Under the pieces are notes generated by a model. The model ran no database searches and was not told the DNA's origin. It saw only the letters and a list, made by a program, of their open reading frames with translations. From assembly GCA_013298025.1 (NCBI GenBank), contig JAAFJE010000024.1, positions 1 through 63,732 on the forward strand: DNA of 63,732 nt, in the 5' to 3' direction. The translations under genes were made by a program, and so were the position numbers. Positions 52,576 through 61,908 of the stretch are shown here, piece by piece (positions within the stretch are counted from its first letter, which is position 1; each line of letters opens with the position of its first letter). The stretch comes from Cytophagales bacterium. Lineage in GTDB: Bacteria > Bacteroidota > Bacteroidia > Cytophagales > Spirosomataceae.

Positions 52576-54822
52576 ATGGAAAATACCAATACACAAAACC
52601 GTCGTTCGTTTTTAAAGTCTTCCATGTTGGCAGGTGGTGGACTCCTATTGAGTTTTAGCTGGCTTGCCAATGCTCAAGCTGCCGACAAAATGGAGGCAAT
52701 GAATTTGCCAGACCAATGGAATGAACTCAATGGCTATATCAAAATTACGCCCGATAATGTTATCAAAATTATTTGTCCCAATCCCGAATTTGGTCAAAAC
52801 GTCATGACTTCGCTTCCGATGATGGTAGCCGAAGAATTAGACGTAGATTGGAAAAACGTGGTCGTAGAAATGGGTTCACACGATAACGTAAAATTAGGGC
52901 CACAATTTACTGGCGGAAGTAATTCTGTAAGAATGTACTGGAAACCTTTGAGAAACGCAGGGGCTTCGGCAAGACAAATGCTTATTGAGGCGGCGGCTCA
53001 AACTTGGGGTGTTCCAGCCAGTGAAATTACGACCCAAGCAGGTGTTTTGTCGCATTCAAGCGGAAAGTCGGCAAAGTATGGCGAAATGGCGAGCAAGGCG
53101 GCTACGATTCCCGTTCCGAAAGAAGTAAAGCTAAAAACACCAAAAGATTTTTCTATCGTTAGTCATTCAAAGAAAAATACCGAAGGATTAAAAGTTGTTA
53201 CAGGAAAACCGCTTTTTGGCATAGATTATAAAGTTGACGGAATGCTCATAGCCATGATTCAGCATCCGCCTGCTTTTGGGATGAAACTTAAATCTTTTGA
53301 TGCGTCCCAAGCTTTAAAAATGCCCGGAATCAAAGATATTTTTAGCTTCAAACTCTATGACGATGGTTTTGAACAATCAGGTTTTGATACCCGTACTTCC
53401 AACGAAATGATTGCCATTGTGGGTAAATCTACTTGGGAAGTAATGAACGCTCGTAAAAAAATCAAAGCCCAATGGGAACCCACTGGCGACATCAAAGAAA
53501 CCATGATGGGACGAGGGGGAAAAAGAGAAGTAACCATTCCGGGCAGATTAGAAACCACAAGCGACCAATTGGCATTGATGGCTGAGTATGGGAAGAAACC
53601 AGCCCAACAACTCCGTAAAGATGGCGACCCAGAAACAGCTTTCAAAAATGCCGCTCTGGTGATTGAACGTACTTATAACGCTCCCTTTTTGGCCCATAAT
53701 ACCATGGAGCCGATGAACTTCTTCGCCCATGTTTCCGAAGACAAAGCTTTGGTAGCTGGGCCCTTACAAGCACCGGGTTGGATGGAGCCAACACTTGCAA
53801 AAATCTTGAATTTACCTGCCGATAAAATCGAAATTCAGATGACCCGTATGGGCGGTGGTTTTGGGCGTAGGGCTTATGGGCAATATGTGTATGAAGCGGC
53901 TCGCATCTCTCAACGCTTGAAAGTGCCTATCAAATTGATTTATACCCGTGAAGACGATATGACTTACGGCATCTATCGCCCGATGTACACGGCTACTTAC
54001 CGTGCCGCTTTAGACGCAAACAAAAACCTGATTGCTTTTCACGTAAAAGGGGGGGGGATTCCTGAAAATCCTATTCATGCCAATCGTTTCCCTGCTGGTG
54101 CGGTGGATAATTACTTGGCTGAGGCTTGGGAAATTCCTTCTAATATTACCATTGGGGCTTTTCGAGCACCTCGCTCAAACTTCAACGCTGCGGCCGAACA
54201 GTCGTTTTTAGACGAAGTAGCCGAAGCAATGGGCAAAGACCCAATACAGATGCGTTTGGATTTATTGAAACGTGCCAAAGAAAATCCAGTAGGCAAAAAC
54301 AACGAATACGATGCCGACCGCTACGCTGGCGTATTGGAATTGCTCAGAGAAAAATCGGGCTGGGATAAACCCGAAAATAAAGGTAAAAAGCGTGGTGTAG
54401 CCGCTTATTTTTGTCATGCTTCTTACGCTGGTCACGTGGTGGATATAGTCATGCGTGACGGTCAGCCGTATGTTGAAAAAGTGACCAGTGCCATTGATTG
54501 CGGTATTGTTGTAAACCCCGATGCCGCCAAAAACATGGTACAAGGAGCAGTTGTGGACGGAATCGGTAATGCGTTTTACGGGGCATTGACCCACAAAAAC
54601 GGAGCAGCCGAACAAAGTAATTTCCATAATTACCGCATCATTCGTCATAACGAAGCACCCAAAGAAATAGACGTTCATTTTGTACAAAACAACATCGACC
54701 CAACGGGTCTTGGCGAGCCGCCTTTCCCTCCTGTGTTCGGGGCTGTTGCCAACGCTTTGTACAAAAGCACAGGAAAGCGTTTTTACAACCAACCCTTCTC
54801 TAGCGAAATGTCGAAGTCGTAA
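52576..54822 (+). CDS. Molybdopterin large subunit of isoquinoline 1-oxidoreductase-type (aldehyde/xanthine dehydrogenase family) enzyme
   Basis: A 748-residue Tat-exported molybdenum hydroxylase beta subunit. The leader NRRSFLKSSMLAGGGLLLSF is a twin-arginine signal. Seen: TGGSNSVRMYWKPLRNAGAS, MGGGFGRRAYGQYVYEAARI (molybdopterin contact), IGAFRAPRSNFNAAAEQSFLDE and GLGEPPFPPVFGAVANALYK near the active-site Glu. It works with the 2Fe-2S subunit encoded immediately upstream. The likely reaction is hydroxylation of an aromatic heterocycle or oxidation of an aldehyde in the periplasm, substrate unknown. A nine-G run at 54049-54057 (GGG codons) keeps the frame. A GAGTGA-type inverted repeat starts right after the stop. 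Confidence 0.9.
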   Translation: MENTNTQNRRSFLKSSMLAGGGLLLSFSWLANAQAADKMEAMNLPDQWNELNGYIKITPDNVIKIICPNPEFGQNVMTSLPMMVAEELDVDWKNVVVEMGSHDNVKLGPQFTGGSNSVRMYWKPLRNAGASARQMLIEAAAQTWGVPASEITTQAGVLSHSSGKSAKYGEMASKAATIPVPKEVKLKTPKDFSIVSHSKKNTEGLKVVTGKPLFGIDYKVDGMLIAMIQHPPAFGMKLKSFDASQALKMPGIKDIFSFKLYDDGFEQSGFDTRTSNEMIAIVGKSTWEVMNARKKIKAQWEPTGDIKETMMGRGGKREVTIPGRLETTSDQLALMAEYGKKPAQQLRKDGDPETAFKNAALVIERTYNAPFLAHNTMEPMNFFAHVSEDKALVAGPLQAPGWMEPTLAKILNLPADKIEIQMTRMGGGFGRRAYGQYVYEAARISQRLKVPIKLIYTREDDMTYGIYRPMYTATYRAALDANKNLIAFHVKGGGIPENPIHANRFPAGAVDNYLAEAWEIPSNITIGAFRAPRSNFNAAAEQSFLDEVAEAMGKDPIQMRLDLLKRAKENPVGKNNEYDADRYAGVLELLREKSGWDKPENKGKKRGVAAYFCHASYAGHVVDIVMRDGQPYVEKVTSAIDCGIVVNPDAAKNMVQGAVVDGIGNAFYGALTHKNGAAEQSNFHNYRIIRHNEAPKEIDVHFVQNNIDPTGLGEPPFPPVFGAVANALYKSTGKRFYNQPFSSEMSKS

Positions 54823-54823
54823 A

Positions 54824-54967
54824 TGAGTGCTTGAGTGAGTTGTGAGTTAGTGTTTTGATTTTTAAAAGATTACATCTTGAATTAATCAAAATTATACTTA
54901 GTTATTTCAACGTATAAGTGCCTAAAAATAGACTCATTCACTAATTCACAACTCACTCAATCACTCA
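54824..54967. repeat. Inverted pair of 29-base GAGTGA-type repeats
   Basis: Bases 54824-54852 and 54939-54967 are reverse complements with 27 of 29 positions matching (arm TTGAGTGAGTTGTGA...). They enclose 86 bases without a gene and begin two bases after the stop codon. As RNA the arms would form a long hairpin at the 3' end of the message. Confidence 0.8.
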
Positions 54968-55089
54968 AAGCACCGAAAGTGTAACGCCGAAAATATCCTG
55001 ATAAACGGATTTTTACCATTTGTCATAATAAGCAAGGATTCTTCTGGGTAATTTCAGATTTTTATCGAGGAATATATCTTTCAAATATC

Positions 55090-55719
55090 ATGGGATTCTT
55101 AAAAAATATTTTTGGACCAAGAAAAGAAGAAGTTTGGGTACATTTAGAGCAAGAAATCAACGCTCGATTAATTTTTGAAGAGCGTTTTTTGACAAATGAA
55201 GCGAAAGTTATTTTAGAACATAAAAATTGGACAATCATTTTGGATGTCTTTCATCGTTCGACAGGAAAGACATCAACGCCTTATACTCGGATGCGTTGTG
55301 CTTATATCAACAAAGATGATTTTAGGTTTACGATTTATCCAGAAGGACTTTTTACAGACCTCGCTAAGTATTTTGGAATGCAAGATATTGAAATTGAAGA
55401 CAAAATCTTTGACGATACTTTTGTACTAAAAAGTAAAAATCCAGACAAAATCAAAGCGTTGTTTACTGATGCAAACATCAAAAATGATTTTCTGGCCTTG
55501 GCGGATTTATCGCAGTTTCAAGTAAAAGTACGAGATGATGAAGGTTTTTGGGGACAAAGCTTTCCAGACGGCGTTGATGAATTGTATTTGGAGGTGGTTG
55601 GCATTCTCAAAGATTTAGAAAAACTCAAAATCATGTTTAAGCTTTTTGCTGAAATCATGGATAGACTTTGTGAAATGGGTTCAGCTTATGAAGCTCGCCC
55701 AACAATTAATTTGAGGTAA
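55090..55719 (+). CDS. Uncharacterised 209-residue cytoplasmic protein
   Basis: Starts MGFLKNIFGPRKEEVWVHLE with no signal peptide or membrane helix. Coding-like, mixed alpha/beta: repeated aromatic strands (NWTIILDVFHR, RFTIYPEGLF), FDDTFVLKSKNPDKIKALFT, and a helical C-terminus (ILKDLEKLKIMFKLFAEIMD). The FVLKSKNPDKIKALF-type segment recalls DUF3137-like or related uncharacterised Bacteroidota proteins, but the assignment is weak. A TAtcTTTC element 10-17 bases before the ATG resembles the TAnnTTTG box with one change. No functional link to neighbours is seen. Confidence 0.7.
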   Translation: MGFLKNIFGPRKEEVWVHLEQEINARLIFEERFLTNEAKVILEHKNWTIILDVFHRSTGKTSTPYTRMRCAYINKDDFRFTIYPEGLFTDLAKYFGMQDIEIEDKIFDDTFVLKSKNPDKIKALFTDANIKNDFLALADLSQFQVKVRDDEGFWGQSFPDGVDELYLEVVGILKDLEKLKIMFKLFAEIMDRLCEMGSAYEARPTINLR

Positions 55720-55843
55720 CATGGCATTACGTCTTTCTTCTGTCGTTCATAGTTTATTTCAAAGCCTTATGCAGTATTAAGCATTGGCGTTTGTTGCTGG
55801 TCGTATGCTCTTGTAGTGTCTAACATCTGGCTTTTATAAAGCT

Positions 55844-55984
55844 TTATGCGTCATGTTTTCGCCCGTGAAACAACACAATTGGTTGTCCTTTGTCATAGAC
55901 TTCATTATAGATTTTAGCATCTTTTGTTTGTACGTAATGCGTCCACTTGGGGATTATTTCTATTCCGAATTTTAGTGATTGCAT
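55844..55984 (-). pseudogene. Remnant of an alpha/beta-hydrolase N-terminus
   Basis: On the - strand a 46-codon frame reads MQSLKFGIEIIPKWTHYVQT then KDAKIYNEVYDKGQPIVLFH and GRKHDA before a stop. The D-x-K-I-Y-x-E-V-Y-x-K-G-Q-P-I-V-L-x-H-G block is the typical opening of alpha/beta-hydrolase-fold proteins (oxyanion HG motif), but the nucleophile and the rest are missing. Probably a gene fragment left by deletion. Confidence 0.5.
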
Positions 55985-56480
55985 TACCAGACTGGAATGC
56001 TCTTTGTAGGGGTTGTTGTGTCTTAGTATTTAGGCAGCAGTACGAATACGAGGCTGGTAACAACTTTTGAAATCATCATAATAAATGGTTAATGGCATAT
56101 TAATAGCTGTCCATAATAATAAAAACCTTTTCCTGCGTCCCATTTTATCCTAGCATATTTTTCTACAACCGTTGGAGAATGTTTATTACATTCTATTTGG
56201 TTTGAAATGGGTAAAATATTGTATTCAACATGATACAAAAACTATTTTTACAATATCAAGTATGTCTTCACAATTTCGACGAATACCTTGTATCGAAAGG
56301 CTTTAACGGAAATATTTAATTATATAAATATATTTTTGGATGAAAGTATTATAATTATAAAAAAACATATAGTTTTGTGTCAGTTAAACACATTTAAAAT
56401 GTTTAGTCTTAAACATAAAGTAGTATTTGTATAAATTTACAAATGCCCTTAGTTTTTGAGTATTCGAGAATCATTTGAAT
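55985..56480. other. Intergenic region upstream of the ECF sigma gene
   Basis: No intact gene. A - strand stretch around 56094-56240 translates to a protein-like segment (VVEKYARIKWDAGKGFYYYG) without a start, possibly another decayed fragment. A TAgtTTTG box at 56370-56377 fits the -7 promoter element, 104 bases before the sigma factor, without a clear -33 TTG. Confidence 0.4.
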
Positions 56481-57080
56481 ATGAAAATTGTAACATTAGA
56501 TACAAAAGAGCGTGTTTCAGATAGTCTATTGTGGCTCAACTTCAGGAATGGAGATGGAGATGCCTTGAGCGAATTGATGAGAAGATATTTTCGCTCCCTT
56601 TTGCATTATGGTACAAAATTCACTAAAAATAAATCTTTGATTGAGGATACTATTCAGGATTTGTTTTTAGAACTATTAGAACGGAGGGCTTACCTTTCTA
56701 CTCCAGTTTCTGTAAAAAACTATTTATTCAAAGCTCTTAGAAATAATTTGATTCGGGCAGTCAACAAAAGTAACTTATCAATTGGTCTCATTGAGGAAGA
56801 TGAAGAACAAATGATTGAGTTTGAAAATATTGAATTCTTACTCTTGCAAGAGGATGATTTGAACGAGTTACTTTATAAATTTAATGAATACTTTAAACTC
56901 CTGACTAAGCGTCAGAAAGAAGCTTTGTACTTACGTTATTATGAGAACCTCAGTCATGAGGAAATCTCCGCTATTATGGACATTAATAAACAATCTGTAT
57001 CCAACCTTCTCCAACAAAGCATTGTTATTATCAGAAATAACTGGTTAGCTTCTATATTTTTATTAAGTTTAATAAATTGA
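56481..57080 (+). CDS. ECF sigma-70 factor (SusCD/FecR type)
   Basis: A 199-residue extracytoplasmic-function sigma factor. ATG at 56481 is preferred to a TTG two codons upstream. Sigma region 2 (ALSELMRRYFRSLLHYGTKF, TIQDLFLELLERRAYL) and region 4 (LTKRQKEALYLRYYENLSHE followed by EISAIMDINKQSVSNLLQQS) are clear. It directs transcription of the adjacent susCD pair when released by the FecR-like anti-sigma factor encoded 117 bases downstream. Confidence 0.9.
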   Translation: MKIVTLDTKERVSDSLLWLNFRNGDGDALSELMRRYFRSLLHYGTKFTKNKSLIEDTIQDLFLELLERRAYLSTPVSVKNYLFKALRNNLIRAVNKSNLSIGLIEEDEEQMIEFENIEFLLLQEDDLNELLYKFNEYFKLLTKRQKEALYLRYYENLSHEEISAIMDINKQSVSNLLQQSIVIIRNNWLASIFLLSLIN

Positions 57081-57197
57081 TAATCAATTTGTTGAATTTT
57101 TATTCAATTTTTTTTCATCTTTTTTATAAAAAAATGAGTATCTCAACACTCTCATTTTCTAATCTAAGTAAACGAGCAAAAACTTTTGATTTATAAT

Positions 57198-58313
57198 ATG
57201 AATAATTATGATAATTTCAAGGCAATAGACTTTGTGAATCATCCAACATTTAGGGCTTGGGTATTCGACAAAGAGCTCGATGAACATCATGATTTATTGC
57301 TTTGGCTATCAAATAACCAAGGAAATAACCATGAAGTGGAAAAGGCAAGGCTATATCTTTTGAATATTCATAATGTACACCTTGATGTTTCGGAAGAATA
57401 TATAGAAAATAAGATACAAGATTTTTGGCAAAAGGCAGAAGAAAAAAAACTGAATATTGAAAACATTAAATCAGTAAAGAGCCTCAAAATGATGGATTGG
57501 CTTGTGGTGGCGGCATCAATTTGTTTGATTGTGGGCTTGATGTGGGTTTTATTGCCCAAGCATGAGCAAGGGGTAAATAGCTTAATTGCAGAACTATTTA
57601 TCAATAATCAGCCATCGAGTCAAATAGAAAAAACAAATAGAGGGTCAGAAAGTATGAAAGTGCTTCTACCAGATGGCTCATCGGTAATACTCGAACCTAA
57701 TAGCTCATTAAGTTATCCTGAAAAATTTGATGAAGAATTGAGAGAAGTTAATCTGGTAGGAGAGGCGTTTTTTGATGTTGTAAGAAATCCAGACCAGCCC
57801 TTTATTGTTCACTTTAATGAATTAGTTGTCAAAGTATTGGGTACAAGTTTTACTGTTCGTGCTCCCAAAGGAGAAAATAAAATGCAAGTTTTGGTAAAAA
57901 CAGGTAAAGTATCGGTTTTTGAAAATAGTGAGTGGAAAAAATTAAAAGACAATACTAATCCTGCTGTTCATGGAGTAATCATAACAGCGAATCAAAAAGT
58001 AGAGTATTTAAAAGAAACGGCAAAATTTGAAAAGAAATTAGTTGAGAGTCCCGCTATTATCAATCCTGTTGTTTCTGAAAATGATTTCACTTTCGAGGAA
58101 ACGCCATTGATAGATGTTTTTGAAAAATTAGAAAATGCTTATGGTATTAAAATCGTTGTAGATGAAAATCAAGTGGCAAATTGTACGCTTACAGCTACTT
58201 TATCAGACGAACCTTTAATTGAAAAATTAAATCTTATTAGTAAAATTATTCATGGCAATTATGAAATGATTGATGGACAAATTGTGATGAATGTAAAGAG
58301 TTGTAAGAAATAA
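57198..58313 (+). CDS. FecR-family anti-sigma factor
   Basis: A 371-residue inner-membrane regulator. ATG at 57198 (MNNYDNFKAIDFVNHP) is preferred to a TTG at 57186. The N-terminal cytoplasmic sigma-binding part precedes one membrane helix (MDWLVVAASICLIVGLMWVL). The periplasmic FecR domain contains LPDGSSVILEPNSSLSYPEK, GEAFFDVVRNPDQPFIVHF and LGTSFTVRA. A C-terminal DUF4974-like domain (FTFEETPLIDVFEKLENAYG) contacts the STN domain of its receptor. It forms a signalling chain with the ECF sigma and the STN-containing SusC at 58634. Confidence 0.92.
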   Translation: MNNYDNFKAIDFVNHPTFRAWVFDKELDEHHDLLLWLSNNQGNNHEVEKARLYLLNIHNVHLDVSEEYIENKIQDFWQKAEEKKLNIENIKSVKSLKMMDWLVVAASICLIVGLMWVLLPKHEQGVNSLIAELFINNQPSSQIEKTNRGSESMKVLLPDGSSVILEPNSSLSYPEKFDEELREVNLVGEAFFDVVRNPDQPFIVHFNELVVKVLGTSFTVRAPKGENKMQVLVKTGKVSVFENSEWKKLKDNTNPAVHGVIITANQKVEYLKETAKFEKKLVESPAIINPVVSENDFTFEETPLIDVFEKLENAYGIKIVVDENQVANCTLTATLSDEPLIEKLNLISKIIHGNYEMIDGQIVMNVKSCKK

Positions 58314-58633
58314 ATTTTGATTTTAAAACTTTAGAACGAATGCTTTATAAATAGCACTTAATTATATAACGTATAAAAATAGCGTTAGATAATTGAGCAA
58401 TATTAAAACCTAAATTACAGTGAAAAACCATAGTAAAAAAAACAAATCTTAACCCCCTCCCATTGATAAGTTATGAAAACATAAGTTTACCTTACGTGAA
58501 AAAAGCCGACAGTGTTTGCACCACTATCGACTTCCTTTTATTGTATCCCTGCGTTTAAGGTTTTTTTGCACAAAACCTTCGGGAAAATATTTTGTCCAGA
58601 ATCGTCTAAAAACCGTACAAAACAGTCAAAAGT
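58314..58633 (+). other. 320-base leader/intergenic region before STN-susC
   Basis: No gene. Two hairpins: CGACAGTG (58507-58514) with CACTATCG (58522-58529, one G-U), followed by a T-rich tract; and AAGGTTTT (58557-58564) with AAAACCTT (58572-58579). The first may terminate fecR transcription, and the second would lie in the susC leader. The ECF-dependent promoter is presumably here but no consensus is known to me. Confidence 0.45.
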
Positions 58634-61600
58634 ATGAAAAAAAAGCAAAATTTACAACGATTACTATTAGGAATTATGAAGGTGACGTTGATTCAAATTT
58701 GCATGGTTGTTTTATTCACGAGCCTTGTGTTTGCTCGGGATTCTCATGCACAAGAGGTACTCAATCAGCAAATTTCTTTGAATGTTGAGAACCGTGACAT
58801 CAAAACGATTTTATCGCAAGTAGAAAAATTGACAGACGTCAAATTTATGTACAGTGCCGAAGTAATTCAGGCAAAGCGAAAAGTTTCTTTTAATGCTAAA
58901 AATGAACGACTGGCAGAGGTTTTGTACCGACTTTTGTCACCTCTGAAAATTAGTTATGAAGTAAGTAAAAGAAGAATTTTATTAAGTTCGGCAGAAACTG
59001 CTGAACCAGAAAAAACAGAAACACCCTTTAACGTTGTTGAATTAGTAGCCTTAAATGTTTCTGGAACTGTCACCAATAATAAAGGCGAAGGTGTGCCTGG
59101 CGTAAGTATTCGTGAAGAAGGAACAGGCAATGGCGTAACGTCTGATGCAAACGGAAAATATAGTATTGCGGTAAAGAATGAAAGAGCTGTTTTGGTATTT
59201 ACTTCTGTGGGTTATAAATCTTCTCGCATGGCTGTTGGCTCACAGAAAGTAATTAATGTAGTTTTAGAAGACGACAATACTACATTGGGCGAAGTAGTTG
59301 TAATCGGTTATGGAACAGTTGAAAGAAAAGAACTAACAAGTTCTGTGGCTAAAATTGATGCAAAAAACTTCAATCGAGGGAATGTCAATAACCCTGCACA
59401 ATTATTACAAGGTAAAGTAGCGGGTTTGTCTATCGTAAAACCGGGTGGAAACCCCAACGAAGATTTTAGTATTCGTTTAAGAGGGCTTTCTACTTTTGGG
59501 GCAAACTCACAGCCTTTGATTGTGATTGATGGTGTTATTGGCGGTTCGTTAAATGCTTTAGACCCCAACGATATTAAATCAATTGAAGTATTAAAAGACG
59601 CTTCTGCGGCAGCTATCTACGGTACTCGTGGTTCTTCGGGTGTAATTATTGTAACTACTAAAAGAGGAACAACCGACGGAAAAGCAAGCATAGAATATAA
59701 TACCTATGTTTCGAGTGAGGAAGTAGCCAAGTTTGTACAAAACTCAACCCCAGAGCAATTCGTTGAAGCAGGCGGACAAAACCTTGGTTATAAAACCAAT
59801 TGGTTGGATTTAGTTACCAGAAAAGGTATTTCAAATGTTCATAATTTATCTTTTTCAAATTCATCAGGTTCAACCAGTTATACAGGTTCTGTGAATTATA
59901 GAGATGTAGAAGGTATTTATATCGGAACAGGTTTCAAGCAAATTAATGCTCGTTTGAATTTAACACAAAGAGCCATTAATGACCGCTTGACATTATCATT
60001 TAATGTCGGCGTTACTAACCGTAACGCAAGTTATGGCTTTACAGACGGGCTTCGTTTTGCTATTATTGCCAATCCAACGGCTCCAGTATATATCAACAAC
60101 GACCCTGCTCAAGGATATTTAGAACCCAATAGTCCAGAGTTCCATAATCCAGTAGCTATTGCCAAAGAAGCAGTTTCAGATGGTAAAATCAAAACGTTGG
60201 TAGGAAGTATCAGGGCTGATTTTGAAATTTTAGATGGTTGGAATGTAGGTGCTTTCTATTCGAATCAAATTGATAATAATTTGGCTTCAACCTATTTAAG
60301 TTCAAAAATTAGATATGGTTCAGCAAGTGGTAGAGGTGGTTTAGCAACGAAGTTTTCGCAAGATGGGAATAACGAATTGTTTGAAATGACTACTTCTTAC
60401 AAAAAGACTTTCAAAGACTTAAAACTGAATTTGGTAGGAGGTTATTCAAGACAAATGTTATCATTTGAAAATGTCTATGCAGCCAATGGAAATTTTATTA
60501 CAGACGATTTATCTTATAATAATTTAGGCTTAGGACTCGACATTGCCAATAAGTTAGCCTCCGTAGGAAGTGCCAAAGAGGAATCAATATTAGTAGCATT
60601 TTTCGGACGTGCGATGTTGAATTATAAAGACACCTACTTTTTATCAGCCGCTTTAAGACATGAGGGTTCTTCAAAATTTGGACCTAATCATCGTTGGGGA
60701 GATTTTTACTCAGTAAGTGGTGGTGCAGATTTATTAAAAGCTTTGAAAATTTCAGCCTTGACAACCTTAAAATTAAGAGCTGGTTATGGCGTAACAGGGG
60801 CTTTACCAAACCAAAACTATGAGTACCTACAACGTTTGGGAACAGGTGCAAGATTCTTATTTGAGGGCAATTTCGTGCCAAGTATTGCGGTAGCTTCAAA
60901 TCCAAATCCAGATTTGAAATGGGAACAAAAATCTGAATCAAATATTGGTATCGACTTTGGTTTAATGAACAATCGCCTTACGGGTTCTATTGATTACTAT
61001 GTTAGAAATATCAAAGATGTATTGCAAACTGTGAGCGTTTCTGTGCCACCCAATTTTTATGGAACATCTTTATTGAACATTGGGAAACTAAAAAGTAATG
61101 GTTTAGAGGCATCTGTAAATTATGCTGTATTACCAAGTAATAGCCCTTTACAATACAATACTGGTTTAGTTTATTCTACTTACAACACAGAATTAGTAAG
61201 TTTTGATGGTAAACAATCTGAAATTTATTTAGCCAACCTAGGCCCTCCAGGCTTGAATGGTACTTTGGTTGTTCGCTTGAAAGAAGGTGAAAAAATTGGT
61301 GATATTATGGCACCAATTTTTGAAGGAGTAGATGACAAAGGGGCAAGAATTATCAAAGACCAAAATGGTGATGGACAAATTACTCGTGATGATTATGTAG
61401 TGGTTGGAAATGGCTTACCAAAGTTTGAATTGGCTTGGAACAACGGTTTAGAATACAAAAATTTTGATTTGAATTTTTTGATTCGTGGGGCATTTGGGCA
61501 TAGTTTAGTAAACATCAATAGAGCTTATTATGAAAGCCCTGCTGCTTCAAATAACTATAACCCAGTTAGAACTAAATATTATCTACCAAATTTAAAACAA

Positions 61601-61888
61601 GGAGAATCTTGGAATAGCTATTACGTTGAAAAAGCAGATTTTGTAAAGTTAGATAATATTACCTTGGGCTATAATGTCAACTTAAATAAAAAGTCGGCTT
61701 TCAAGAAAATTAGGGTTTATGCTTCTGGACAAAACTTATTTGTAATTACTGGCTATACAGGCGTTGACCCTGAAGTACACTATAACGAAAACGGCACTAC
61801 GGGTTCTCCTTTAGCACCCGGGATTGACCAACGTACTTCATATTTTAGAACTAAGACGTTCACATTTGGTGTAAATATCGGATTTTAA
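58634..61888 (+). CDS. SusC-family TonB-dependent receptor with STN signalling domain
   Basis: A 1084-residue receptor. Signal peptide ending ...RDSHAQ, then an STN (secretin/TonB N-terminal) domain at about residues 48-115 (ISLNVENRDIKTILSQVEKL and KISYEVSKRRILL), a carboxypeptidase-D-like repeat (VSGTVTNNKGEGVPGVSI), the SusC signature GEVVVIGYGTVERKEL, a plug with IEVLKDASAAAIYGTRGSSG, and the barrel ending FTFGVNIGF. The STN domain binds the FecR-like protein encoded just upstream, so substrate uptake induces the locus through the ECF sigma factor. The glycan is not identifiable, since no glycosidase is adjacent within the window. Confidence 0.95.
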   Translation: MKKKQNLQRLLLGIMKVTLIQICMVVLFTSLVFARDSHAQEVLNQQISLNVENRDIKTILSQVEKLTDVKFMYSAEVIQAKRKVSFNAKNERLAEVLYRLLSPLKISYEVSKRRILLSSAETAEPEKTETPFNVVELVALNVSGTVTNNKGEGVPGVSIREEGTGNGVTSDANGKYSIAVKNERAVLVFTSVGYKSSRMAVGSQKVINVVLEDDNTTLGEVVVIGYGTVERKELTSSVAKIDAKNFNRGNVNNPAQLLQGKVAGLSIVKPGGNPNEDFSIRLRGLSTFGANSQPLIVIDGVIGGSLNALDPNDIKSIEVLKDASAAAIYGTRGSSGVIIVTTKRGTTDGKASIEYNTYVSSEEVAKFVQNSTPEQFVEAGGQNLGYKTNWLDLVTRKGISNVHNLSFSNSSGSTSYTGSVNYRDVEGIYIGTGFKQINARLNLTQRAINDRLTLSFNVGVTNRNASYGFTDGLRFAIIANPTAPVYINNDPAQGYLEPNSPEFHNPVAIAKEAVSDGKIKTLVGSIRADFEILDGWNVGAFYSNQIDNNLASTYLSSKIRYGSASGRGGLATKFSQDGNNELFEMTTSYKKTFKDLKLNLVGGYSRQMLSFENVYAANGNFITDDLSYNNLGLGLDIANKLASVGSAKEESILVAFFGRAMLNYKDTYFLSAALRHEGSSKFGPNHRWGDFYSVSGGADLLKALKISALTTLKLRAGYGVTGALPNQNYEYLQRLGTGARFLFEGNFVPSIAVASNPNPDLKWEQKSESNIGIDFGLMNNRLTGSIDYYVRNIKDVLQTVSVSVPPNFYGTSLLNIGKLKSNGLEASVNYAVLPSNSPLQYNTGLVYSTYNTELVSFDGKQSEIYLANLGPPGLNGTLVVRLKEGEKIGDIMAPIFEGVDDKGARIIKDQNGDGQITRDDYVVVGNGLPKFELAWNNGLEYKNFDLNFLIRGAFGHSLVNINRAYYESPAASNNYNPVRTKYYLPNLKQGESWNSYYVEKADFVKLDNITLGYNVNLNKKSAFKKIRVYASGQNLFVITGYTGVDPEVHYNENGTTGSPLAPGIDQRTSYFRTKTFTFGVNIGF

Positions 61889-61908
61889 GAACTTTAAAAA
61901 ATTGTATT

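Noticed and set aside
54049-54057. Run of nine G in the molybdenum-subunit gene suspected as an indel site
   Set aside because: The frame stays open on both sides and the translation keeps the family sequence, so no frameshift is indicated.
56094-56240. - strand protein-like stretch (VVEKYARIKWDAGKGFYYYG)
   Set aside because: No start codon, no family recognised and an upstream stop. Noted only as a possible decayed fragment.
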